DNA of 64,000 bases from Nitrososphaerota archaeon (GCA_027886885.1 JAPCJP010000001.1:83718-147717); one strand, 5' to 3'. Shown: positions 24,199-33,220, numbered from the stretch's first letter. Translations and numbers: made by a program. Notes: a model not told the origin generated them from the sequence alone.

Positions 24199-25803
24199 AT
24201 GGTCTCTCCTATGAAGAGAGCCTTCCTGGCGGGTCTCGCGGCCGGCGGCGCAGCTCTAGTGCTTTCGCTGGTAATCAGATTGACGGTGGGCGGCGTCTTT
24301 CTGCCCGAGCTCGCGGCGCAGACGCTCTTTACCCTGACCCCCGGTTCAGTTGAGTCTGTGGCCGTCGAGAACCTGAGAGCTCTCGCCAAGGACTCTGCGT
24401 TCGTGGGAGCGGTCATAATGAACGCGGTGCTCTACGGCCTAATCGGCGTCGTGTACTTCAGGTGGAGGGGTCTGTCCGGGACGGGGACCAGGGCGGAAAA
24501 GATCCTGCTCTCCTCATTCTTGGCATATTTCCTGCTCACCATAGTTGGGGTCGCTCTCTTCTTCACCACGCAGCTCCAGTCCTCCCCGGTGACGCTCCCG
24601 GAGCTGGTGGTCACCCTTGTTCCCCCTCAGTTCGTCTTCGGCGGAGTCCTGATCTGGTTGAACGGAGCGACACCCCCGGTCAACCCGTCTGACCTCTGTA
24701 CCGTGCCCGCGGCCAAGGGCAAGAAGAGCAAGAAGGGCAAGATGTACAGTCGGAGAAGGAGGCTCTTCATAAGAAACGCCGTCGCGGCCGGGGTCGGCGC
24801 AGCCATCCTCGCCTATGGTGTGAGCATCCTGCTCAAGCCAGGGCCTCCGAAAGGTCCGGCGACCGCTCCAACCGCATTCCTTTCCCAGACCGTCACCCCG
24901 ACCGGCCAGTTCTACCGGGTCGACGTCAACATCTTCCCACCCTCCGTGAACGCCTCTTCCTGGAGCCTCGCGGTCTCCGGCCTTGTCAGCAACCCAATGA
25001 CCCTCTCCCTGAGCGACCTGGAGAACATGACGACCGTAGAGCAGTACAACACGCTGGAGTGTGTGAGTAACTTCGTCGCCGGGAACCTGATCGGGACAGC
25101 CCAGTGGACGGGGGTCAAGCTGAAGGATGTCCTCACGAACGCTGGGGTCCAGCCCTCGACACAGTACATCATCTTCAAGGCCGTGGACGGCTACAGCGTC
25201 GGGATCCCCATAGAGAGGGCGATGCAAGACGGAACGCTCCTTGCCTACGAGATGAACGGCGCTCCTCTCGAGACTGAGCACGGGTACCCTCTGCGCGCGA
25301 TCGTCCCCGGCCTTTACGGCATGAACAACTGCAAGTGGATAACCAGCATCGAGGCCGTCAATGACACCTACGAAGGATATTGGCAGCAGAGAGGCTGGGC
25401 TGAGGACGCGATGTACCAGACCGGCTCCTCCATAGTGATACCAGGAAACGAGCAGGTCGACAGTGTCTTTGGGATTAGCGGGACCACGGCCGTAGATCTC
25501 GGCATCGTACCCGTCGCCGGGCTGGCCTTCGCCGGGGACCGGGGCATATCCAAGGTCGAGATTAGCACGGATGGAGGCAATACCTGGACGCTCGCTTCGT
25601 TGATCGACCCGCTCTCGAACTACACCTGGGTTTTCTGGACTGCTCAATGGAATCCCCCCGCAGCGGGGCAGTACCGTCTGGCCGTGCGAGCCACCGACGG
25701 ACAGGGCAATGTCCAGACAGCCCAGATAAACCAACCCTTCCCATCGGGCGCCACAGGCTATGACGTGGTGGACATATCCGTTTCCGCAACGTCCGCAACG
25801 TAA
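24199..25803 (+). CDS. Membrane-anchored sulfite-oxidase-family molybdopterin oxidoreductase
   Basis: The 534 aa protein has four or five N-terminal membrane helices (about residues 8-35, 72-92, 97-120, 128-150 and a further one at 190-212). A molybdopterin domain of the sulfite oxidase fold follows, with the likely molybdenum-ligand Cys288 in TLECVSNFVAGN, and a C-terminal Mo-co dimerisation domain (KVEISTDGGNTWTLAS). The catalytic part is probably extracytoplasmic. The ATG directly follows the peptidase stop, so repressor, peptidase and enzyme form one transcription unit. The substrate may be sulfite or another oxo-acceptor; no haem-binding motif is visible. Confidence 0.87.
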   Translation: MVSPMKRAFLAGLAAGGAALVLSLVIRLTVGGVFLPELAAQTLFTLTPGSVESVAVENLRALAKDSAFVGAVIMNAVLYGLIGVVYFRWRGLSGTGTRAEKILLSSFLAYFLLTIVGVALFFTTQLQSSPVTLPELVVTLVPPQFVFGGVLIWLNGATPPVNPSDLCTVPAAKGKKSKKGKMYSRRRRLFIRNAVAAGVGAAILAYGVSILLKPGPPKGPATAPTAFLSQTVTPTGQFYRVDVNIFPPSVNASSWSLAVSGLVSNPMTLSLSDLENMTTVEQYNTLECVSNFVAGNLIGTAQWTGVKLKDVLTNAGVQPSTQYIIFKAVDGYSVGIPIERAMQDGTLLAYEMNGAPLETEHGYPLRAIVPGLYGMNNCKWITSIEAVNDTYEGYWQQRGWAEDAMYQTGSSIVIPGNEQVDSVFGISGTTAVDLGIVPVAGLAFAGDRGISKVEISTDGGNTWTLASLIDPLSNYTWVFWTAQWNPPAAGQYRLAVRATDGQGNVQTAQINQPFPSGATGYDVVDISVSATSAT

Positions 25804-25837
25804 TTAGCTCCCGGTTACTTCCAGACCGCGTCTCGCG

Positions 25838-26275
25838 ATGAAACGCCTGGAACCTAACGAGGGAGGGTTGCGGTTCCTCGTCAACGTCCAGCTCAAGAGC
25901 AGGAACAGGAGATTCCTCAGGCTGCTCTCCGAGGCAGTGGCCAGGATTCCTGGGGACGTCCCGCCGGTCGAGAGCGTGACCAAGGTGAGGCTGAGGGCCA
26001 GGGGCCCCCGTGGCTACGTGGGGCTCGTGACATACTCGGTCGCGGGCGGTCGAAAGGCCAACCAGACCATCGATTTCTACACCAGCCTCCTCTTCGACCT
26101 CTCTCGCAAGGCCGCACTAGGAGTGGTGGTCCACGAGCTCGCCCATGCCTGGCTGAACGAGCACATATCTCCTGAGGAATCAGAGAGCCGCGAGAGGGAT
26201 GCGGACAGGACCGCAGCTAGCTGGGGTTTCAAGAAGGAGCTGGAGGCCCTCGAACGGGAAGCGGTAACCCTCTGA
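25838..26275 (+). CDS. Small putative zinc metallopeptidase-like protein
   Basis: This 145 aa protein is not recognised as a named family. Near residue 95 it has GVVVHELAHAWLNEH, an HExxHxxLxxH pattern in which a third His is spaced as in metzincins (with Leu instead of Gly). A following SRERDADRTAASWGF resembles the Glu/Asp-containing helix of other short zincins. There is no signal peptide or membrane helix, so it is probably cytoplasmic. It lies 34 bases after the molybdoenzyme gene and 18 before the S9 peptidase gene, on the same strand. Confidence 0.65.
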   Translation: MKRLEPNEGGLRFLVNVQLKSRNRRFLRLLSEAVARIPGDVPPVESVTKVRLRARGPRGYVGLVTYSVAGGRKANQTIDFYTSLLFDLSRKAALGVVVHELAHAWLNEHISPEESESRERDADRTAASWGFKKELEALEREAVTL

Positions 26276-26293
26276 CCCTCTGAAGGACCGACG

Positions 26294-28180
26294 ATGCATC
26301 TCAATCTTAAGACGCACCCTGACCCTCCCTGCCCCGTGAGCGGCGCACCTAGGACCGTGGAAGAGCTGAGGTACGGCGTAGAACGGTACCTATCGATCAA
26401 ATCTGCATATTCTCCGGTCTTCTCTCCTGATGATTCCAAGATAGCATACCTGTCCGACCTTACCGGCGTCCCCCAGGCGTGGACCGTCGAACTCAGGGGC
26501 GCGGGGTCGGAGGCCGCTTGGCCGCAGCAGCTGACCCTCGGTAAGGAGAGGGTAGGCTTTGTATCCTGGGCGAAGAGGCTGGACCTTCTCGCCTACGGCG
26601 TCGATTCTGGAGGGGACGAACGGTTCCAAATCCGACTTCTTGAGAGCGGCGGGGAGAGATTCGGGATGCTGACAGACAACCCTAGCGTCATCCACTCCTG
26701 GGGGGACTGGTCCCCGGACGACACGGAAATTTGCTACTCCTCCAACGAAAGAAACCCGGCCTTCTTTGATGTCTACGTGAAGTCCGTCGACGGGCGGAAG
26801 ACGGAGATGGTCTGTCAGCACGACGGGAACAATTACCCGATGGCCTGGTCGCCCGACGGCTCGGCGATCCTCTTTTCGAGGATGCACGCGCCATTCAACC
26901 ATGACCTATACCTCCTGAAGCTCGCTGACAAGTCGGTCGAATTACTCACGCCGCACCAAGGCGACGCGGTCTACCAGTCTGCGACCTTCGACCCGTCGGG
27001 CGAGTTCGTCTATTGCATCACCGACGAGGGTCGTGAGTTTCCTGCGCTCGCCAGGTTGGGGGTGAAAGACCGGTCTCTGGAATATCTCTACACCGAGAGC
27101 TGGGAGTTCGAGACCCTCGCGCTAAGTCCTGATGGCAAGAGGCTCGCGTATCTCGTGAACGATGATGGATATTCCAGGCTGATGCTCTGGGAGGTCGGTG
27201 GGGGCGCCCCCCGACCAGTCTCCCTTCCGAAGGGTGTGGTGGGCGGCCTTTCCTGGTCGAACTCAGGCAAGATGTTGACGTTCTCGCTCTCCTCCTCCAC
27301 GATGAACTCCGACGTCTGGGTCTACGACGCGTCAGATGGGTCGGTCCGTCGCCTCACCCACAGCTCGACTTGTGGGATACCTGAGTCCAGCTTCGTCGAG
27401 GAGCGTCTCAAGCGTTTCGCGTCCTTCGACGGCCTCGACGTACCTGCCTTCTTCTACGCCCCTCATATCGAGGGACGCGTCCCGCTCCTTGCCTACCTCC
27501 ACGGAGGTCCGGAGAGCCAGTTCAGGCCAGGTTTCTCCCCGTTGATTCAGTACATCCTGTCCCTCGGGATAGCCGTCGTCGCCCCCAACTTCCGCGGGAG
27601 CACGGGCTACGGGAGGAGGTACACCCACCTCGACGATGTCTACAAGAGGATGGACACGGTCAAGGACTCGGTCGCTGCCGTGACCGAGGCGCAGATGCTC
27701 ATGGATGTTGACCCCCGCAAGATAGTCGCAATGGGCGGCTCGTATGGCGGCTTCATGGTCCTGGCATGCTTGTACTCCTATCCTGACATTTGGGCCCTGG
27801 GCATAGACATAGTGGGGATATCGAACTTCGTCACTTTCCTGAACAACACGGGTCCCTGGAGAAGGAAATTGCGAATCGCAGAGTATGGCGACCCCGTCGC
27901 CGACAAGGAGTTCCTCGAGAAGATATCCCCGACGAACAATGCTCACCTCATCAAGGCGCCCCTCTTCATAATCCATGGCGCGAACGACCCCCGGGTCCCA
28001 GCGGGGGAAGCCGGGCAGATGGTGCAGACGCTGGAGAGTCTGGGCAGGAGCGCCTACCTTCTCATCTTCCCTGACGAAGGCCACGGTCTCGTCAAGTTGA
28101 ACAACAGGGTAGAGGGGTATTCCAAGGCTCTCGGCTTCATGCTCGCCCACCTGGCTGAGCCTCCGGTCGACCCGAAGTAG
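26294..28180 (+). CDS. S9-family serine peptidase (acylaminoacyl-peptidase / prolyl oligopeptidase type)
   Basis: The 628 aa protein has an N-terminal beta-propeller with repeated SPDD/SPDG blades (for example FSPDDSKIAYLS, WSPDDTEICYSS, WSPDGSAILFS, LSPDGKRLAYL). A C-terminal alpha/beta hydrolase domain carries the nucleophile Ser483 in GGSYGGF, Asp in HGANDPRVP and His in DEGHG. The length fits S9C peptidases that release residues from short or N-blocked peptides. No signal peptide is seen. It may share the transcript started at 22.8 kb. Confidence 0.93.
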   Translation: MHLNLKTHPDPPCPVSGAPRTVEELRYGVERYLSIKSAYSPVFSPDDSKIAYLSDLTGVPQAWTVELRGAGSEAAWPQQLTLGKERVGFVSWAKRLDLLAYGVDSGGDERFQIRLLESGGERFGMLTDNPSVIHSWGDWSPDDTEICYSSNERNPAFFDVYVKSVDGRKTEMVCQHDGNNYPMAWSPDGSAILFSRMHAPFNHDLYLLKLADKSVELLTPHQGDAVYQSATFDPSGEFVYCITDEGREFPALARLGVKDRSLEYLYTESWEFETLALSPDGKRLAYLVNDDGYSRLMLWEVGGGAPRPVSLPKGVVGGLSWSNSGKMLTFSLSSSTMNSDVWVYDASDGSVRRLTHSSTCGIPESSFVEERLKRFASFDGLDVPAFFYAPHIEGRVPLLAYLHGGPESQFRPGFSPLIQYILSLGIAVVAPNFRGSTGYGRRYTHLDDVYKRMDTVKDSVAAVTEAQMLMDVDPRKIVAMGGSYGGFMVLACLYSYPDIWALGIDIVGISNFVTFLNNTGPWRRKLRIAEYGDPVADKEFLEKISPTNNAHLIKAPLFIIHGANDPRVPAGEAGQMVQTLESLGRSAYLLIFPDEGHGLVKLNNRVEGYSKALGFMLAHLAEPPVDPK

Positions 28181-28220
28181 CGGAAGGACGGAGAACTCAA
28201 TTGGCAGCCGGCCCTAGGGT

Positions 28221-28685
28221 TCACTTTTTGAGGTCTCTGTTCAGCGCATCTGCGAGCAGGCGCCAATCGGCGGAGTCCTCCGTGGCTAGCCTGCGCCTGA
28301 TTTCGGCCCTTTCCTTTGCGCTCGGTCTGGGACCCCAGAAAACCTGAAGCCCCGTGAAGTTCAACTTGGACCGGTCCTCTCCTGTGGGGACCACCTCGTA
28401 GAGGAACTGAGAGTACCTGAGCGCCCCGCTGAGGTAGGTGCTGGTCCACGACAACCGCTCTGGGTTGAGGCGCACCATCTTCTTCTTCGTGACCTTCTTG
28501 CCTCCCGTGCCGAAGACGTCGGTCAATACCAAAGTGTCGTCGTTGATTTGCTCTATCTTTCGCTTTCCGCTCATTCCCATGCGAGCGTTGTCGTCTGGCC
28601 TGTAGTCCGTGCACCAATCGTAAGCCCTCTTGGCACTAGCCTTGAACGGGGTGCTGAACCGATAGCGCACGGAGTAGGACTCCAT
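28221..28685 (-). CDS. SRPBCC/START-like fold protein
   Basis: The 154 aa protein matches the helix-grip pattern: an opening strand SVRYRFSTPFKASAKRAYDWCTDYRPDD, a central run of strands (DTLVLTDVFGTGGKKVTKKKMVRLNPERLSWTSTY) and a long C-terminal helix. Such proteins bind hydrophobic ligands or act as cyclase-like or carrier proteins; the ligand is unknown. It is monocistronic and convergent with the S9 peptidase. The expected TATA element may be TATTAATC at 28712-28719 read on the minus strand. Confidence 0.7.
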   Translation of the reverse strand: MESYSVRYRFSTPFKASAKRAYDWCTDYRPDDNARMGMSGKRKIEQINDDTLVLTDVFGTGGKKVTKKKMVRLNPERLSWTSTYLSGALRYSQFLYEVVPTGEDRSKLNFTGLQVFWGPRPSAKERAEIRRRLATEDSADWRLLADALNRDLKK

Positions 28686-28744
28686 GAACTGGCAACCCGG
28701 GCGCTTTCGATATTAATCTTCCCGACCCGTTGAGATGCGGAAGG

Positions 28745-28829
28745 TGCGGGGGGTGGGATTCGAACCCACGAACCCCTAAGGGACGGGGTCCTAAGCCCCG
28801 CGCCGTTGACCAGGCTGGGCGACCCCCGC
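28745..28829 (-). tRNA. tRNA-Leu (anticodon UAG)
   Basis: The minus strand folds as a class II tRNA: acceptor GCGGGGG/CCCCCGC, D arm, anticodon stem GGGG/CCCC with loop CTTAGGA (anticodon TAG), an extended variable arm around CCCTTAGGGG, and T arm GTGGG-TTCGAAT-CCCAC. The long variable arm and the anticodon indicate leucine. No intron is apparent, and the 3' CCA is not encoded (the discriminator A is followed by CCT). A TATA element lies upstream. Confidence 0.96.
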
Positions 28830-28853
28830 GCTGTCCTCCTCGCCCCGTCCATT

Positions 28854-28864
28854 CACTATAATGC
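28854..28864 (-). promoter_or_regulatory. TATA-like promoter of tRNA-Leu
   Basis: On the minus strand, GCATTATAGTG lies about 25-35 bases upstream of the mature tRNA 5' end, the usual spacing for an archaeal TATA box. Confidence 0.5.
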
Positions 28865-28906
28865 TTTTTTCACGTACGAGGGTCTTGGTGAGGCCCGGCC
28901 CCGCGG

Positions 28907-29998
28907 CTAGTCTTCGCGCCACTTGAAGAAACGGACCGCCAGAGCGAAGATCACCAAAGAGATCACGATTAGGACGGCCAAATCCTGTAGCGCCGCCCCA
29001 TTGTTCCCATAGATCATTACGTTGTTGAGCCCCTCTATCACGTAGAAGAGCGGGAGCACGTGGGCTACGTTCTGCAGATATGCGGGCATTGTGCTCACGG
29101 GGAAGAACGTCCCAGACAGGAACATCATCGGGAATGTGATAAGGTTCCCCACTACCGCCGCTGACTCGACGCTGGTAGAGACCGTGCCTACGAGCATGCC
29201 CAGGGAGACGAACAGGAAGGGGCCGATGAGGAGGAACGGTATGATCCAAGGAGTGAACGTGATGTGTGCCCCGAACGCGAAAATCCCGAAGGCAGACATT
29301 AGCAGGAAGGACGCGAACGTTAGGACGATGTAGAATCCTATCTTGGCGATGAGCCAGTCAGTCTTGGTGAGCGGCGTGAGCGAGAGTTGCTTGAAGATTT
29401 TGTCCCTCTTGTACTGCGCGCTGATGTTGGTGATTGCGAACATGGGGCTGACCAGTATGGCGAAGCCTATCATTCCAGGTATGAGAAAATCGATATAGGT
29501 GTAAGAAGACGATTTTATCGTCTGGGTCTGAACTCCGAGCACGGCTGTCCCGTTCGCTTTCTGGAGGTTGAACGCATTCAGCACTCCGGTCGTCACGATG
29601 TAGATTCCTTCGCTCGTGGAGCTTGAGGGGTTCCAGTACTCTGTGACGTTGACATGGTCGTCCGCCTGATAGGCTGCGCTGAAGTTCGAGGGGATGACCA
29701 GCCCATCGGAGGCGGAGTTTGAAAGAAGGTACTGCGAGAAGTTCTGGGAGCTGGGCACCAGGTCGATATGTAGCACGCCCGTCCCGTTGAGCGTCTGCAC
29801 GAAGAGGCTGCCCACTGGCCCGTTGTCGAGGTTCTGAACATAGACCGTAGAGGCGGAGCCGCTTCCCGAGAAGATTGCGCCAAAGAGCAGGATCAGGATG
29901 ACCGGAAACGCGAGCCCGAAGAAGAGGCCAATGCGGCTCCTCGAGTAACTGTGGGCGAAGTTGACGAGGTCTGCCTTTATCCTCTTTGCCGCGCCCAT
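28907..29998 (-). CDS. ABC-2-type transporter permease
   Basis: The 363 aa membrane protein has one N-terminal helix (GLFFGLAFPVILILLFGAIF), a large extracytoplasmic domain of about 150 residues, then five or six helices at the C-terminus (FLIPGMIGFAILVSPMFAI, IVLTFASFLLMSAFGIFAF, VVGNLITFPMMFLSGTFF, LAVLIVISLVIFALAVRFF). This is the layout of ABC-2 export permeases for drugs or lipids. It begins directly where the ATPase gene ends, so the two form a complete half-transporter pair. The substrate is unknown. Confidence 0.88.
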   Translation of the reverse strand: MGAAKRIKADLVNFAHSYSRSRIGLFFGLAFPVILILLFGAIFSGSGSASTVYVQNLDNGPVGSLFVQTLNGTGVLHIDLVPSSQNFSQYLLSNSASDGLVIPSNFSAAYQADDHVNVTEYWNPSSSTSEGIYIVTTGVLNAFNLQKANGTAVLGVQTQTIKSSSYTYIDFLIPGMIGFAILVSPMFAITNISAQYKRDKIFKQLSLTPLTKTDWLIAKIGFYIVLTFASFLLMSAFGIFAFGAHITFTPWIIPFLLIGPFLFVSLGMLVGTVSTSVESAAVVGNLITFPMMFLSGTFFPVSTMPAYLQNVAHVLPLFYVIEGLNNVMIYGNNGAALQDLAVLIVISLVIFALAVRFFKWRED

Positions 29999-30925
29999 CT
30001 AGCTCGCCCCCGCAGTCTGCCCTTCGTCCAACTTCGACCCGATCAACCTCACGAAGACATCCTCGAGGCTATCGTTCCTGATTGTGAGGTCGCTCCACTC
30101 CATTCCGGATTTTCCTATCGCCTGTAGGACCGCTAGCGTGTCCCCTTTCGCCTTGAGCGTTACGACGACGACACCGTCTACGAACGCAACCTGGAGCCCG
30201 GTCTGCGTCCTGAGAAATTCAGCTAGGTCCTCGTCTCCCCTCACCCTGATTTTCTCGCCGGACCCATACTCCGCAATTATCTGAGCGGGACTCCCTGCAG
30301 TGATGATCTTACCCTTGTTCATTATGGCGACCCTGTCAGCGAGCTCCTCGGCCTCCTCGAGGTAATGGGTGGTGAGCATGACGCTGATTCCTTCCTTCTT
30401 GAGGTTCCTGATCACGTCCCAGACGGCTCTGCGCGCCTGCGGGTCCAGACCGGTGGTAGGCTCGTCGAGGAAGACAAAGTCCGGGCGGTTGACGAGCGAG
30501 AGCGCGAGACCCATCTTCTGCTTCTGTCCTCCGGAGAGCTTCATGAAGTAGCTCGATTTGGAATCCTCCAGTAGCACGGTGCGGAGTATCTGGTCCGCGT
30601 CCACCTTGACGTCGAAGAGGTTGGCATAATAGTTCACGGCCTCCTTTGGGGTGATATAGGGCAAGAAGGTGAAACCCTGTGGTATGACCCCTATCTTCTT
30701 GTGAAGCTCGCCCCCTTGCTTCCATGGGTCCATGCCGAGGACCTTCACGTCTCCCGCGTCCCTCTCCCTGAGACCCTCGAGGATCTCTATGGTCGTGGTC
30801 TTCCCTGCCCCGTTGGGCCCCAGCAGCGAGAACACCTCGCCCTTGTCGATGGTGAAGGAGATAGAGTCCACCGCCTGGAGGCTCCCGTATGCCTTCTTCA
30901 GACCCGAGACCTCTATGGCGGGCAA
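29999..30925 (-). CDS. ABC transporter ATP-binding protein (export type)
   Basis: The 308 aa ATPase has Walker A GPNGAGKTTTIEIL (about residues 37-50), the Q-loop region VIPQGFTFLPYITPKE, the signature LSGGQKQKMGLA, Walker B FVFLDEPTTGLDPQ and the switch His in LTTHYLEEAEEL. The C-terminal 80 residues form the accessory domain common to ABC-2 exporters. The start is TTG with a TATA element (TTTATATCG on the minus strand) 25-32 bases upstream, so it is probably leaderless. Its partner permease follows at once. Confidence 0.95.
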   Translation of the reverse strand: MPAIEVSGLKKAYGSLQAVDSISFTIDKGEVFSLLGPNGAGKTTTIEILEGLRERDAGDVKVLGMDPWKQGGELHKKIGVIPQGFTFLPYITPKEAVNYYANLFDVKVDADQILRTVLLEDSKSSYFMKLSGGQKQKMGLALSLVNRPDFVFLDEPTTGLDPQARRAVWDVIRNLKKEGISVMLTTHYLEEAEELADRVAIMNKGKIITAGSPAQIIAEYGSGEKIRVRGDEDLAEFLRTQTGLQVAFVDGVVVVTLKAKGDTLAVLQAIGKSGMEWSDLTIRNDSLEDVFVRLIGSKLDEGQTAGAS

Positions 30926-30948
30926 ATGGTGGGCGTGCCGTCGTTTTC

Positions 30949-30957
30949 GATATAAAT
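30949..30957 (-). promoter_or_regulatory. TATA box of the ABC exporter operon
   Basis: Read on the minus strand, ATTTATATC lies 24-32 bases ahead of the TTG start at 30925. Confidence 0.55.
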
Positions 30958-30980
30958 GGATTGGTCATTTCTCATATCAA

Positions 30981-30990
30981 ATCTTAATAC
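30981..30990 (+). promoter_or_regulatory. TATA-like promoter of the cysteine synthase gene
   Basis: ATCTTAATAC lies 26-35 bases before the TTG at 31016. This supports a leaderless start there and not at the earlier ATG at 30956, which falls within the divergent gene's promoter. Confidence 0.5.
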
Positions 30991-31015
30991 ACTTCTTCTT
31001 CTCCACTTTGTTTCC

Positions 31016-32005
31016 TTGACTGGCGCGACAGAAAGACCTGCGGCCGATATCTTGGGTGTAGTCGGGCACACCCCGCTAGTCTCCCTCGCCAGGCTGGGGG
31101 AGGGACTCACCCCGTCGATCTACGGGAAGCTCGAGTTCATGAACCCCGGAGGCTCTGTAAAGGACAGGATCGCCTCTTACCTCGTGGCCGACGCGGAGCG
31201 AAGGGGGCTCCTCAAAAAGGGTGGGACCATAGTAGAGCCGACCTCGGGCAACACCGGCGTCGGCCTGGCGATGGTAGCCGCCGTGAGAGGTTACAAGGCC
31301 GTGTTCACGCTTCCGGACAAGGTCAGCGAGGAGAAGAGGGCCCTCTTGCGCGCATATGGAGCGCGGGTCGTCGTCGCTCCCACTGACGTGCGACCAGATT
31401 CACCAGAGCACTACGTCAACGTCGCGCGCAAGCTTAGCAAAGAGATACCTGGCTCTTACATGCCAAACCAGTACGCCAACCCCGGGAATCCGCAGGCGCA
31501 CTACGAAACGACAGGCCCTGAGATATGGCAGCAGACCGACGGCGAGCTGGACGCGCTGGTATCAGCTGTGGGCACCGGGGGGACCATCTCCGGGGTGGGC
31601 CGCTTCCTCAAGGAGAAGAAACCCTCGGTCTCCATCGTTGGCGTGGAACCCATCGGTTCCATGTATCACAACCAAAAGTACGCCACCGACTACGCTATCC
31701 ACCCTTACCTCGTCGAGGGAATCGGAGAAGACTTCCTGCCAGATACCTATGACTCCAAGGTCGTGGACGTGATTCTTCAGGTCTCGGATGAGGAGAGCTT
31801 CAAGATGGCACGCCGCCTCGCTCTTGAGGAGGGAATCTTTGCGGGCGGGTCCTCGGGAGCCGCTGTGGCCGGCGCGTTGAGGCTGGCCGCCGAGGCCGAG
31901 ACAGCGTTGAAGAAGATCGTCGTAATCCTACCCGACACAGGGAGGAATTACCTCAGCAAGGCGTTCAACGACGACTGGCTGCGTTCGAAAGGCCTCGGCA
32001 CCTGA
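31016..32005 (+). CDS. Cysteine synthase / cystathionine beta-synthase-type PLP enzyme
   Basis: The protein from the TTG at 31016 is 329 aa and starts MTGATERPAADILGVVGHTPLV. It has the PLP Lys in NPGGSVKDRIASYL, the substrate loop EPTSGNTGVGLAM and the phosphate-binding GTGGTISGVGRFL. It is a fold-type II enzyme forming cysteine from O-acetylserine, or cystathionine from serine and homocysteine. There is no C-terminal CBS domain. The earlier ATG at 30956 would add a hydrophobic stretch encoded by the promoter region. The following gene is a cystathionine gamma enzyme, which makes a role in transsulfuration plausible. Confidence 0.9.
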   Translation: MTGATERPAADILGVVGHTPLVSLARLGEGLTPSIYGKLEFMNPGGSVKDRIASYLVADAERRGLLKKGGTIVEPTSGNTGVGLAMVAAVRGYKAVFTLPDKVSEEKRALLRAYGARVVVAPTDVRPDSPEHYVNVARKLSKEIPGSYMPNQYANPGNPQAHYETTGPEIWQQTDGELDALVSAVGTGGTISGVGRFLKEKKPSVSIVGVEPIGSMYHNQKYATDYAIHPYLVEGIGEDFLPDTYDSKVVDVILQVSDEESFKMARRLALEEGIFAGGSSGAAVAGALRLAAEAETALKKIVVILPDTGRNYLSKAFNDDWLRSKGLGT

Positions 32006-32045
32006 TTCAATCACGCTTAAAGCCCGCATAGGGCTCGCTGTGTGC

Positions 32046-33188
32046 ATGCGCTTCGCCACGAAGGCCGTCCGCGCTGGGAACGAGCCTGACGAGAAGACCG
32101 GCGCGGTCTCGCCCCCTATCTACACGGCGTCGACCTTCGCCCAGGACGGGATAGGGAAGCCGAGGGGTTACGAATACTCCAGAAGCGGCAACCCGACGAG
32201 GGAGCGGCTGGAGAGGGCGGTAGCCACTCTCGAACAGGGGAGGCACGGTCTCGCATTCTCTTCGGGTCTTGCTGCAATCACCAACGTCGGGTCCCTCCTC
32301 AAGAAGGGCGACCAGGTGTTGATCTGTAACGACGTATACGGCGGGACATTCAGGTTGTTCAACCGCGTCTTCTCCAACTTCGGAATCACCTTCAAGATGG
32401 TCGACGCCACCGACCTCGACTCTCTCGAGCGAGCGGTCAGCAACCGGACTCGCATGGTGTGGCTTGAGTCGCCCACCAACCCGTTGATGGCCATCCTCGA
32501 CATCCGCGCTATCTCCAAGGTCGCAAAGAATCGGGGTCTGATCCTCGCCGTGGACAACACGTTCGCATCTCCTTACCTCCAGAACCCGCTGAAGCTCGGC
32601 GCCACCATCGTGGTTCACAGCACGACCAAATACATCTCGGGGCACAGCGACCTGATAGGCGGTGCTCTGGCCCTGTCAGACCAGGAGCTCTACGAGAGGC
32701 TCAAGTTCTTGCAGAACGCGATGGGTGCGGTCCCGAGCCCCTTCGACTGCTACCTCACACTTAGGGGCATAAGGACGCTCTACTTGCGGATGGTCCAGCA
32801 CTCCTCCAACGCCCTCGCCATCGCCGAGCTTCTTGAGAAGAGCGACAAGGTTCGGAACGTATACTATCCGTTCCTCCGCTCCTCGAAGACCTACAAGCTC
32901 GCTCGGCGGCAGATGGTCCTGGGCGGAGGGATGCTCTCCTTCACGGTCAAAGGCGGTTACAAACCTGCCAAGGCATTCCTGGAGTCCCTGAAGCTATTCT
33001 CGCTGGCGGAGAGCCTAGGCGGTGTTGAATCCCTCGCGGAACATCCTGCCAGGATGACCCACTCTTCGCTCCCGGAGAAGGAGAGGAAGAAGATGGGGAT
33101 AGGCGACGACCTGGTCCGGCTCTCGGTGGGCGTCGAGGACAGGGATGACCTGCTCGGGGACGTCGAGCAAGCACTGAAGAGGGCCTGA
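32046..33188 (+). CDS. Cystathionine gamma-synthase / gamma-lyase (Cys/Met metabolism PLP enzyme)
   Basis: The 380 aa protein (from ATG 32046; an in-frame GTG at 32040 adds two residues) has MRFATKAVRAGNEPD, the YSRSGNPTRERLE substrate motif, the cofactor stretch AFSSGLAAI, Asp in LAVDNTFASPYLQ and the PLP Lys in HSTTKYISGHSD. Family members make or cleave cystathionine or degrade homocysteine/methionine; the direction is not decided by sequence. It follows the cysteine synthase gene by 40 bases, with a weak TATA-like GCTTAAAG at 32014-32021. Confidence 0.93.
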   Translation: MRFATKAVRAGNEPDEKTGAVSPPIYTASTFAQDGIGKPRGYEYSRSGNPTRERLERAVATLEQGRHGLAFSSGLAAITNVGSLLKKGDQVLICNDVYGGTFRLFNRVFSNFGITFKMVDATDLDSLERAVSNRTRMVWLESPTNPLMAILDIRAISKVAKNRGLILAVDNTFASPYLQNPLKLGATIVVHSTTKYISGHSDLIGGALALSDQELYERLKFLQNAMGAVPSPFDCYLTLRGIRTLYLRMVQHSSNALAIAELLEKSDKVRNVYYPFLRSSKTYKLARRQMVLGGGMLSFTVKGGYKPAKAFLESLKLFSLAESLGGVESLAEHPARMTHSSLPEKERKKMGIGDDLVRLSVGVEDRDDLLGDVEQALKRA

Positions 33189-33220
33189 CCCTTACAAGAA
33201 AGAGCGTCCTAGTTCAGAGG

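Noticed and set aside
24514..25734. 406 aa minus-strand frame opposite the molybdoenzyme
   Set aside because: It is the antisense shadow of a GC-rich gene; the plus strand carries all the catalytic motifs.
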